Shown here in pieces: positions 1-5,720 of a DNA stretch of 8,936 nucleotides. A program made the position numbers and the translations under genes. The notes beneath the pieces were generated by a model, which saw only the letters and a program-made list of their open reading frames with translations, did not search any database and had not been told where the DNA came from. Origin of the DNA: Candidatus Methylomirabilota bacterium. GTDB lineage: Bacteria; Methylomirabilota; Methylomirabilia; Methylomirabilales; CSP1-5. The first letter of the stretch is position 1. Each line of letters starts with the position of its first letter. The stretch is from positions 1-8,936 of the forward strand of contig JAHFDE010000058.1 of the NCBI GenBank assembly GCA_023249165.1, given 5' to 3'.

Positions 1-2
1 AC

Positions 3-698
3 CTCGTCCTGGCCTTGGTCAACACCGTCCTGCTCCGCCTCACGGTGGCGACGCCCCTGGCGCTCCTCACGGTGTACGTGAACCGCCAGGGGTGGGGTCT
101 GGCACCCCTCCTCGGCCTGTCGGGCCTCCCGGAGATCCTGGCCACGCTCGTGGTGCTCGATCTCGCCGATTACTGGTGGCACCGGGTGAATCACCGTGTC
201 CCCTTCCTTTGGCGATTTCATCAGGCGCACCACGTGGACACCCACGTGGATGTCACGACGGCCCTCCGGTTTCACCCCGGTGAACTCCTTTTGTCGGGCC
301 TGGTGAAGGCCACCTGGATTCTGATCTGGGGGCCGTCCCTGTGGGGCTTTGCCATCTTCGAGCTCATGATCAGCGCCGCCTCCCAGTACCACCACAGCAA
401 CATCGACCTCCCCGACGGCGTCGAGCCCGCGCTCCGCCTCCTCCAGGTCACGCCGAGAATGCACGCCAGCCATCATAGTGCGTACTCCGGCAGCCTCGAC
501 GCCAACTTCTCCACCGTCTTCTCGGTCTGGGATCGGCTGTTTGGCACCTACATTCCGCCCACCCCTGATCACCTTGCGGTGATGGGACTACCCTATGGCC
601 GCGAGCGGGATCTTGATCTTCAGTATTTCCTGACACTCCCCTTGCAATCTGAGCCTGCTGCCGAAGACGTTCCCCAGAGTGAGCGGCCGCGTGTATAA
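3..698 (+). CDS. Sterol desaturase / fatty acid hydroxylase family protein (5' end missing)
   Basis: Integral membrane non-haem di-iron oxygenase of the sterol desaturase/fatty acid hydroxylase family, which hydroxylates or desaturates lipid C-H bonds using O2. The frame is open to the left edge, so the N-terminus lies outside the window; a TTG at 15 is possible but probably internal. Counting from codon 15, the histidine clusters that bind the two irons are visible in order: HRVNH (56-60, HX3H), HQAHH (69-73, HX2HH), HH (126-127) and HASHH (150-154). Hydrophobic stretches lie between them (about 40-52 and 92-124), as expected for membrane segments. The ending, with NFSTVFSVWDRLFGTY just after the last cluster, is typical of the family. 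The lipid substrate cannot be told from sequence. Its TAA overlaps the next possible ATG (TAATG), and a flavin-reductase-like gene follows. Confidence 0.9.
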   Translation, partial: LVLALVNTVLLRLTVATPLALLTVYVNRQGWGLAPLLGLSGLPEILATLVVLDLADYWWHRVNHRVPFLWRFHQAHHVDTHVDVTTALRFHPGELLLSGLVKATWILIWGPSLWGFAIFELMISAASQYHHSNIDLPDGVEPALRLLQVTPRMHASHHSAYSGSLDANFSTVFSVWDRLFGTYIPPTPDHLAVMGLPYGRERDLDLQYFLTLPLQSEPAAEDVPQSERPRV

Positions 699-699
699 T
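694..699 (+). promoter_or_regulatory. Possible -10 promoter element (TATAAT)
   Basis: A consensus TATAAT stands out in GC-rich surroundings and lies about 60 bp before the preferred start codon of the flavin-reductase-like gene. The -35 region is poor: the best hexamer at an 18-bp spacing is TTCCCC at 670-675. It also overlaps the stop codon of the upstream gene, so it may be chance. Confidence 0.3.
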
Positions 700-757
700 G
701 GGACGAACGCAGCGCGAGCCGCTTCAGGTGCGCCGTGGAGCGGAGCGAGGGGAATCC

Positions 758-1303
758 ATGGACCAGGCCTGCATTGCCGCCGTGCTCGACAAGATGGACT
801 TCAAAGTCTTCGTCCTCACCGCGGCCGATGGGGACCGGCGCAACGGCCAGATCGTGAGCTGGGTGATGCCCGCGACCATCGTCCCGCAGGTCCCCCGCCT
901 CCTTGTTGGCGTCGGCCGGATGACGTACACGCGGGAGCTGATCGAGGTCAGCAGGAAGTTTGCGCTGAACCTGCTCGGGGAGGATCAATGGCCATGGGTC
1001 CCCCACTTCGGGTTCCGGTCGGGGCGGGACGTGGACAAATTCGCGACGGTCCCGTACAAAGACGGGGTGACGGGCAGCCCCCTCCTCCCCGGGGTGGTAG
1101 GCTATGTGGAGTGTCAAGTCCGGGCAGCACTCGATGCCGGTGCCCATCTCTTCTACCTGGCCGACGTCCTCGAAGGAAAGCTCGTATCCGACCGTGAACC
1201 CCTCCGCCTCCACCAGCTCTCCGAAGTTCTGCCCCCGGAGGAGGTCGTTACGATGAGGCGGCTCCTGGAGCAAGATATCCCACGACATATGTCGCTCCTC
1301 TGA
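758..1303 (+). CDS. Flavin reductase-like domain protein (FMN-binding split barrel)
   Basis: Small cytoplasmic flavoprotein of the flavin reductase-like family, which binds FMN or FAD in a split-barrel fold and usually reduces free flavin with NAD(P)H or supplies a partner oxygenase. Family signs are the N-terminal strand FKVFVLTAADG (15-25), the NGQIVSWV turn (29-36) near the flavin, the FGFRSGRDVDKF segment (84-95) with the usual S-G-x-D-x-x-K-F pattern, and the late strand GAHLFYLADV (128-137). At 181 residues it is close to normal length. The ATG at 758 is chosen because GAGGGGA (747-753) sits four bases before it; the in-frame ATG at 698 has only a weak site and would add 20 arginine-rich residues that do not look like this fold. 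The gene lies 59 bp after the membrane hydroxylase. An electron-supply link between the two is possible but not shown. Confidence 0.85.
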   Translation: MDQACIAAVLDKMDFKVFVLTAADGDRRNGQIVSWVMPATIVPQVPRLLVGVGRMTYTRELIEVSRKFALNLLGEDQWPWVPHFGFRSGRDVDKFATVPYKDGVTGSPLLPGVVGYVECQVRAALDAGAHLFYLADVLEGKLVSDREPLRLHQLSEVLPPEEVVTMRRLLEQDIPRHMSLL

Positions 1304-1388
1304 CTCTCCAGGCGATGAATCCGGGCCATCGCGCGATTGACCAATCACTGCTACGCTGGAGGTGGACCGGTCAGGAAAGGAGCGTGCA

Positions 1389-1859
1389 ATGCGGACTCCG
1401 AGGCTTCTTCTTCCGATCGGGCTCATCCTTGCGGCGGGACTGAGTATCCGCCCAGGGGCTGAACGCCTCGAGGCGGGCCACGCCGGCGGGGCATGCGCCG
1501 AAGTCCACGCCTGGGTGGTGACCTATGTCGAATCCTTTCGGGGTCACCTCCTCCGGATTATCGCTCGGGATCCTCTGTCCCCCGACAACTTCCCACGCGT
1601 TGGATATTGGATTACCTTCCCCGAAAATTGGATGGCCAAGAAGGATCACCCGCGCCCCATTGCCCGGGGATGCCAGGAGACGCCGGGCGGGGCTTACACG
1701 GTCGAGGTCCAGACAGAAGGTGGGGACTGGATCGCCGGGGGTCGCTTGCTCGTGAACAAGTTGTCTGCAGACTGGCGGAAGATCTCCTTTACCGTCCTTA
1801 CGGATCCCGATGATCCCGCTTCGATTGTCACTGAACGCGTCCTCGAGATTCCGGAGTAA
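1389..1859 (+). CDS. Hypothetical secreted protein
   Basis: I do not recognise this 156-residue protein. The N-terminus MRTPRLLLPIGLILAAGLS is a basic region followed by a hydrophobic core, so it is probably a signal peptide, with cleavage plausible somewhere at residues 25-33. The mature part has only two cysteines (C36 and C95), which could form a disulfide after export. It is rich in beta-type segments (VGYWITFP, AYTVEVQTE, ISFTVLTD), and the pattern GGDWIAGGRLLVNKL resembles small beta-sandwich domains that bind ligands or partners. The start at 1389 is supported by AAAGGAG just upstream; the earlier in-frame ATG at 1362 would put charged residues ahead of the signal peptide. It ends 21 bp from the stop of the converging metallopeptidase-like gene. 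No role can be assigned. Confidence 0.7.
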   Translation: MRTPRLLLPIGLILAAGLSIRPGAERLEAGHAGGACAEVHAWVVTYVESFRGHLLRIIARDPLSPDNFPRVGYWITFPENWMAKKDHPRPIARGCQETPGGAYTVEVQTEGGDWIAGGRLLVNKLSADWRKISFTVLTDPDDPASIVTERVLEIPE

Positions 1860-1874
1860 GGCAGGGGTTGCCTT
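1858..1874. terminator. Small hairpin between convergent genes, possible weak terminator
   Basis: AAGGCA and TGCCTT form a 6-bp stem around a 5-base loop in the 21-bp gap between two converging stop codons. Neither strand has a clear U-tract after it, so its use as a bidirectional terminator rests mainly on position. Confidence 0.3.
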
Positions 1875-1880
1875 CCGCCT

Positions 1881-2738
1881 TCAGTGGGACCGCACCCACC
1901 GGCCCTGGTAGGTCGGATGGACGGGGAAGACGACATCGAGGCTGCCGCCGGTCTGGGGGACATAACCCGCATCCCACCACGCTTCAACGAGCTGCCTTCC
2001 CGTCGAGGGACCAACTTCGAAGATCTCCACGCCGACCCAATGGGCATCATGATAGACGAGCTGCCCGTGATAGCGCTTCATGGCGGGCATCTGCAGCCAG
2101 GTTCCGGTCGCCACCCAGACCCACTGGCGCTGACCGGCCGCGTCCTGGATCGAGGCCCGCCAAGGCCCCTGGGAGAGGCGGATCGGCATCGTCAGCGGTG
2201 GAAGTGCGTCGAGGCTCGGCCCAGCTGGTGGGTACAGATCCGGGACTCCTAATTTGCTCTCGACATAACGGATCTCATACTCGAGAGCCTGCCGCTCTTG
2301 CTCTGGCCCACTCAGCATTTCGTCGATCCCGGAATGGTGCTGCCCCCAGTGGACCAGTTCGTGGAAGAGGGTGGCGCGGCAGAATACTTCCGGCTCGTCT
2401 GACCACTGGGATCGACAGTGGAGGTTGAGGAAGACCTGATTTGTCTCGGGAACGTATAGGCCGAAGACGCTGCGGCGGCTGAGCTGCGTCAATTGCTGAA
2501 AGGCCTCGGGCTGAAGCTGCACGATCCTCGGAAGAGGCCAATCGAGGACAGGCCAGCCGGTCAGCTCGGTCAGGGCAGCGAGCAGGACGGGCAGGTCGTA
2601 GGCTATCGGTACTTCAGACCGTGGGGCCTCGGAGCGTGCAGTCAGATCGGCCGATCGCCCGTCAGCGGCAAAGGTGGTCGGCACGAGGCCGAAGACCAGG
2701 ATCAAGCCGAGGATCCCGATTGCCAGCGACCGTTTCAT
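1881..2738 (-). CDS. Exported HExxH zinc-metallopeptidase-like protein
   Basis: A 285-residue protein with a textbook Sec signal peptide (basic MKRS, hydrophobic 5-22, likely cleavage after TTFA at 24). Residues 117-130 contain FHELVHWGQHH with the zincin motif H126-E-L-V-H130. A glutamate-rich helix follows (EQERQALEYEIRYVE, 146-160) whose E148, E153 or E155 could be the third zinc ligand. This arrangement is common in small zincins and minigluzincin-like families. The C-terminal part (about 185-285) is tryptophan-rich with a likely beta structure and is probably a separate binding domain. An upstream in-frame GTG at 2813 would hide the signal peptide, so ATG at 2738 is preferred. However, its GGGAGG lies directly against the ATG, which is an unusual spacing. 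It acts outside the cytoplasm if the signal peptide works. Substrate and catalytic activity are unknown. Confidence 0.75.
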   Translation of the reverse strand: MKRSLAIGILGLILVFGLVPTTFAADGRSADLTARSEAPRSEVPIAYDLPVLLAALTELTGWPVLDWPLPRIVQLQPEAFQQLTQLSRRSVFGLYVPETNQVFLNLHCRSQWSDEPEVFCRATLFHELVHWGQHHSGIDEMLSGPEQERQALEYEIRYVESKLGVPDLYPPAGPSLDALPPLTMPIRLSQGPWRASIQDAAGQRQWVWVATGTWLQMPAMKRYHGQLVYHDAHWVGVEIFEVGPSTGRQLVEAWWDAGYVPQTGGSLDVVFPVHPTYQGRWVRSH

Positions 2739-3155
2739 CCTCCCTGTCCGTCCTTCCACACCCTCCTGCCTCTTGCCCGCCAGGAGGGCCTTCTCTGTAC
2801 GGAAGTGCGTCACTCCCGCTACACCTTAGTTAAATAGGTGCAAGCTCTATGCCTAAAGCGGTGAGGCGGGCGTACTCGAAAATCTTAAGCCGGGGGGGAT
2901 GTGGTGCAGGTTGACGCACGCGCAAGAAGAAAGGGAAATGGTGATCCCGCGCAGCCCTTGAGGAGAATTTACATAGTGGACCCGGTTCTCGTCCTACAAG
3001 CCCCCATCCCTCTTTAGAGTTCCCGGCCGATAGAATATCGTTAAAACAATAACTTACGTCACCCCCCTGCCAGAATCCTCGACCTGGCATGAAGATTGCT
3101 GTTGTGTTTTTGAGAGGTTAGGGGCGCTCCCCTCACCCAATCCGGGAGGAGAGAG
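2739..3155. other. Gene-poor divergent intergenic region
   Basis: About 417 bp between the diverging metallopeptidase-like and zinc-ribbon genes. It is more AT-rich than the flanks, notably around 2826-2840 and 3031-3056, and is expected to hold both promoters, though I could not define a convincing -35/-10 pair. Two small inverted repeats are visible: CGATA/TATCG at 3028-3040, and TGCCAG/CTGGCA at 3068-3089 in the leader of the plus-strand gene. The 86-codon minus-strand frame at 2830-3090 shows no family likeness. Confidence 0.5.
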
Positions 3156-3344
3156 ATGGAATGGGTCAAGCTACCGAACCTCCGCTCCTGCGAAACGTGC
3201 GGAGCCGCTCTCCAGCACTGGGTTCGCCTGATGACGAACGGCCAGCGGAGCATCGACGTCACATTCTGCCCGCTCTGCTCCCTTGAAGTGAAAGTGATGG
3301 TCGAGGCGGAATCCCTAAGCACATCCGGCTCTACCCTCTCTTAA
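3156..3344 (+). CDS. Small zinc-ribbon-like protein
   Basis: A 62-residue protein with two CxxC pairs, CETC (C12, C15) and CPLC (C38, C41), separated by 22 residues, as in a small treble-clef or zinc-ribbon knuckle that binds one zinc ion. There is no signal peptide or membrane segment, so it is probably cytoplasmic. The region between the pairs (HWVRLMTNGQRSIDVTF) is strand-like, and the tail is acidic then serine-rich. The start is well supported: GGAGG at 3145-3149 lies six bases before the ATG. Proteins of this sort can bind nucleic acid or other proteins or act as small metal-binding chaperones; the sequence does not tell which. It stands alone between a long intergenic region and an HTH remnant on the other strand, which its last bases overlap. 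Confidence 0.65.
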   Translation: MEWVKLPNLRSCETCGAALQHWVRLMTNGQRSIDVTFCPLCSLEVKVMVEAESLSTSGSTLS

Positions 3345-3418
3345 GTCCTCTCGTCCCTAATTTCCGCAAGCCCAAGTCGCTTCAACTTGTAGTACAGCCC
3401 CCGAACACTGATCCGACC
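3341..3418 (-). pseudogene. Remnant of a C-terminal Fis/NtrC-type helix-turn-helix
   Basis: Read on the minus strand, this stretch gives GRISVRGLYYKLKRLGL, about eight more residues (AEIRDERT) and a TAA stop. It resembles the end of the Fis-type helix-turn-helix that closes sigma-54-dependent (NtrC-family) regulators, where ISxRxLxYKLKRLGL is the recognition helix and falls within roughly ten residues of the C-terminus. The first half of the HTH and everything before it are absent. The frame runs back into the 3' end of the beta-propeller gene, which uses another frame. I infer that the tail of a lost regulator was left after a rearrangement. The match is short, and wing-helix motifs of other families can look similar. 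Confidence 0.5.
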
Positions 3419-3429
3419 CTTTCCTGTGC

Positions 3430-4581
3430 TCAATGGCCGGCGGGAAAATTCCATTCGGGCAACAGGACGATACAGTTGGGATTGAAGCCCTGATTCTTCA
3501 ACGTGTCCACGCTCGCCACCACTTCGCCCTTGACCAGATCGATCACCGTGATGGAACCGTCACTCATGCCCGGAAGGTTCAGGAGGCTGTTCTGCACGAA
3601 GGCGTACCGCTCATCCAGGGTAAAGGCCACGTGATGAGCGCCAGCCGCAGCCGGGATCGTCTTGACGAGCTTCGGATGCCTCGGGTCCTGGCTGATATCA
3701 AAGATGTGGAAATGGCCGGGCTTGGCCGTGGTCACGTAGAGGCGGTTCCCCTTCTTGTTAAAGTACATTTCGAGCGGCACCCCGCTGCCGATCGGTGTGA
3801 AGTCGAAGGCCTGGCTGAACTCGAACGCCTTCTTGGCCGGCGCCCAAACCGCCGCCCACAGCGCTCCGCCGAACATGTTGGTGATGTAGGCCACTGGCGG
3901 GTTCGAGCCAGGAACAAACAGGACCTCCACCGGAGCTTCGCCGGACGGCGATGGCTTGTTTGAGACCGTGTGGCTCGACAGTACCTTGCCGGTACTGGCC
4001 TCGATGACCGTCACCGTCTCGCCCGGATCACCAAGGTCGGGAGGGTGCACGGTGCTGGGCACGAGAATGCGATCGATACCGTCGTGGATGGCGATCCCGT
4101 GCGGGTGGGTACCGGGGAGGGAAATCGCCTTGATGGGACGGTCAGCGGTGGCGTCGCCGACGATGACGTTCTGGGACCCCATGCAGGTGAGGTACCAGGT
4201 CTTCTTGTCACCGGAGAAAACCACATCCTCTCCCACCTTGCATTCGGGCACTGGGACTTTTTTCATCCGATACGGAAACTTCTTCATGTCCATGACGTAC
4301 AGGATGCTCTGGCCCAGCGCCGTCACGTAGGCCTTGCTCGCATCCTGGTTGTAAAAGATGTGATGGGCGACCAGGTCGGGGGGTAATGGGATATCCATCA
4401 CGATCTGGCCGAACTGCTCGGATTTCGGATCGACGTCGATGATGGCGATCCCCTCACGCCGGATCGTCTGTTCGCGCTTGCTCTCGTAGTTCAACATCGC
4501 CAGGATCTCGGCGTGGAGCATCGAGGGAAGCAGACCTACTATCATGAGGCTCCCGATAAGCCAGAGTGTCCGCCGTCTCAT
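3430..4581 (-). CDS. Exported YVTN/YncE-like beta-propeller protein
   Basis: A 383-residue protein with a signal peptide (MRRRTLWLIGSLMIVGLLPS, likely cleavage after MLHA at 24), so it works in the periplasm or outside. The rest is a series of four-stranded blades with the recurring motif of a position-specific value followed by a strand: GIAIIDV (44-50), KAYVTALGQSILYVMDM (83-99), TWYLTCMGSQNVIVGD (128-143), GDPGETVTVIEASTGKVL (184-201), NRLYVTTAKPGHFHIFDI (279-296) and GSITVIDLVKGEVV (342-355). This fits a seven-bladed YVTN/YncE-type propeller, also reminiscent of selenium-binding-protein-like propellers. Histidines recur near blade starts: HH 73-74, HPH 159-161, HH 316-317. GGAGG lies six bases after a GGAGG-rich leader and before the ATG. 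It is 30 bp downstream of msrA and probably co-transcribed. Enzyme or scaffold role is unknown. Confidence 0.8.
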   Translation of the reverse strand: MRRRTLWLIGSLMIVGLLPSMLHAEILAMLNYESKREQTIRREGIAIIDVDPKSEQFGQIVMDIPLPPDLVAHHIFYNQDASKAYVTALGQSILYVMDMKKFPYRMKKVPVPECKVGEDVVFSGDKKTWYLTCMGSQNVIVGDATADRPIKAISLPGTHPHGIAIHDGIDRILVPSTVHPPDLGDPGETVTVIEASTGKVLSSHTVSNKPSPSGEAPVEVLFVPGSNPPVAYITNMFGGALWAAVWAPAKKAFEFSQAFDFTPIGSGVPLEMYFNKKGNRLYVTTAKPGHFHIFDISQDPRHPKLVKTIPAAAGAHHVAFTLDERYAFVQNSLLNLPGMSDGSITVIDLVKGEVVASVDTLKNQGFNPNCIVLLPEWNFPAGH

Positions 4582-4611
4582 GGATGACCTCCCTCCTTCC
4601 GCGACGTATTT

Positions 4612-5241
4612 TTATTTGGACTGACCCCAGAGTTCTTTGAGCCGCTGGTCCCGGCCGCAGCCGTAGCGGTAGAACTTATACCGCAAGGGATTCTTCTGGT
4701 AATAATCCTGGTGGTACTCCTCGGCGGGGTAAAACTCCGAGGCGGGCGTAATCTCGGTGACGATGGGCTGGCGAAATCGCTTCGATTCTTCGAGCGCCTG
4801 CTTGGACTGCTCGGCCAGGCGCTTCTGTTCTTCGTCATGGTAGAAGATTCCCGAGCGATACTGGCTGCCCTTGTCGCAAAACTGCGCGTCCTTGGTCACG
4901 GGATCGATATTGCGCCAGAAGACCTCCAGCAACTGCGCGTAGCTCACCTTCTTCGGATTGTAGACGATCTGCACGGCCTCGGTATGCCCGGTGCCACCTG
5001 CCGACACCTCCTTGTACGTCGGATTCTTGTTTCGCCCGCCGGTATAGCCAGAGGTGGTCGAGATGACCCCCTCCAGCTCATCGAACGGGGGCTCCATGCA
5101 CCAGAAGCACCCACCGGCAAACGTCGCGATGGCGCGTTCCTCGGTGCCCGCCGCTTGCTCCGCGGCGCCAGCAGTAATGACCAGGCTCATGACAAGGAAC
5201 CCGCCTGTGAGGAGGAAACTCAACAATGTGTGCGTTTTCAT
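4612..5241 (-). CDS. msrA: Peptide methionine sulfoxide reductase MsrA, exported form
   Basis: Reduces methionine-S-sulfoxide in oxidised proteins or free methionine through a catalytic cysteine sulfenic acid. The active-site motif GCFWCMEP is present with catalytic C45, F46, W47 and E50. Further family marks are SGYTGG (64-69), the GHTEAVQI segment (85-92), FCDKGSQYRS (121-130) and EYHQDYYQKNP (175-185). Extra cysteines C48, C122 and C195 (in YGCGRDQR) are candidates for resolving disulfides. Residues 1-26 form a signal peptide (hydrophobic MKTHTLLSFLLTGGFLVMSL, AGA just before AEQ), so this copy acts in the envelope, where it would repair oxidised secreted proteins. At 209 residues it is a normal MsrA plus the leader, with no MsrB domain fused. 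AAGGAG lies nine bases before the ATG. A beta-propeller gene follows 30 bp downstream, suggesting an operon. Confidence 0.95.
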   Translation of the reverse strand: MKTHTLLSFLLTGGFLVMSLVITAGAAEQAAGTEERAIATFAGGCFWCMEPPFDELEGVISTTSGYTGGRNKNPTYKEVSAGGTGHTEAVQIVYNPKKVSYAQLLEVFWRNIDPVTKDAQFCDKGSQYRSGIFYHDEEQKRLAEQSKQALEESKRFRQPIVTEITPASEFYPAEEYHQDYYQKNPLRYKFYRYGCGRDQRLKELWGQSK

Positions 5242-5425
5242 CGGCTACGTCTCCTTGAGGCCCATCGCTGTGACGGTGTACCCTCCTCTTGTTAGATGTC
5301 CTAAGATACCCGAAGGGTTCGGGGGGCGCCAGTCCCGGCAGCCGATCTTGCCCACGGTATCGAGAGCCGCCGCAAGCACCTCAGCGAAGGGCAAGGGCCG
5401 CGGCAGACCGCCAGACCATGATAAA
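5242..5425. other. Intergenic region upstream of msrA
   Basis: This stretch is the 5' leader of minus-strand msrA, with AAGGAG near 5251-5256. It should hold that operon's promoter. On the minus strand TATCTT (complement of 5304-5309) could be a -10 element, but no matching -35 was found. No gene was recognised here. Confidence 0.4.
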
Positions 5426-5533
5426 CTAGTACCGTTCCAACCTATTGGTCCGAACAACGGGAGGAAGCCAGCAAGCTTGGTCGTGGCATCCCACACCTCT
5501 TTATTTAGCTGAGAAAAGTTGGAACGGCACTAG
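5426..5533. repeat. Inverted-repeat element, copy A (MITE-like)
   Basis: A 108-bp unit bounded by terminal inverted repeats: CTAGTACCGTTCCAACC on the left and AGTTGGAACGGCACTAG on the right, matching at 15 of 17 positions once one is reverse-complemented. CTAG flanks both ends. The interior is non-coding, and part of it (CGAACA near 5451 and GGCATCCCACACCTCT near 5485-5500) is shared with the adjacent copy B. Size and ends suit a miniature inverted-repeat element, or an RNA that folds as one long hairpin. No transposase is present nearby. Confidence 0.65.
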
Positions 5534-5645
5534 TGCCGTTTCAACTCATCGCCCCGAACATGGGCAAGGCCCGTTCCGATCAAAGGAACGGGCTCTTGGC
5601 ATCACACGCCTCTGTACTGGGTGGGAAAGGTTGGAACGGCACTAG
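5530..5645. repeat. Inverted-repeat element, copy B (MITE-like)
   Basis: A 116-bp second copy sharing its left CTAG with the right end of copy A. Its ends CTAGTGCCGTTTCAACT and GGTTGGAACGGCACTAG also match at 15 of 17 positions. The interior has the CCCCGAACA and GGCATCACACGCCTCT blocks that align with copy A. It also has a 9-bp perfect hairpin absent from A, GCCCGTTCC/GGAACGGGC at 5569-5593. The junction with copy A makes an 18-bp perfect palindrome, AACGGCACTAGTGCCGTT at 5523-5540. Confidence 0.65.
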
Positions 5646-5654
5646 CCGGAACAC

Positions 5655-5720
5655 TGGTGAGCCAGCAGAACCGCGCAGTGGTGAGCACGTCGAACCGCGC
5701 AGTGGTGAGCTTGCCGAACC
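5655..5720. repeat. 24-bp tandem repeat, 2.75 copies
   Basis: Units at 5655-5678, 5679-5702 and 5703-5720 follow TGGTGAGC-N5-6-GAACCGCGCAG. The last unit stops after GAACC, and the hisN ATG comes directly next. The flanking blocks are identical between copies while the six or so middle bases differ (cagcag, acgtcg, ttgccg). The GGTGAGC...GAACC core resembles short dispersed repeats seen in many bacterial genomes, as far as I recall. The array forms the whole untranslated region just before hisN and must include its ribosome-binding region. Confidence 0.7.

Noticed and set aside
1337..1357. TTGACC followed by TACGCT as a promoter for the gene at 1389
   Set aside because: The spacing between the hexamers is about 9 bp instead of about 17.
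620..1426. 268-codon open frame on the minus strand
   Set aside because: It lies antisense to the flavin-reductase-like gene, has no recognisable domain, and its composition is that of a shadow frame in GC-rich DNA.
2830..3090. 86-codon minus-strand frame in the intergenic region
   Set aside because: No family likeness, no good ribosome-binding site, and a composition that does not look coding.
5245..5496. 83-codon minus-strand frame upstream of msrA
   Set aside because: It starts inside inverted-repeat copy A and covers the msrA leader; no domain is visible.
5655..5720. Short regularly arranged repeats considered as a mini CRISPR array
   Set aside because: Period is only 24 bp with six variable bases, far too short for spacers, and no cas genes are present.
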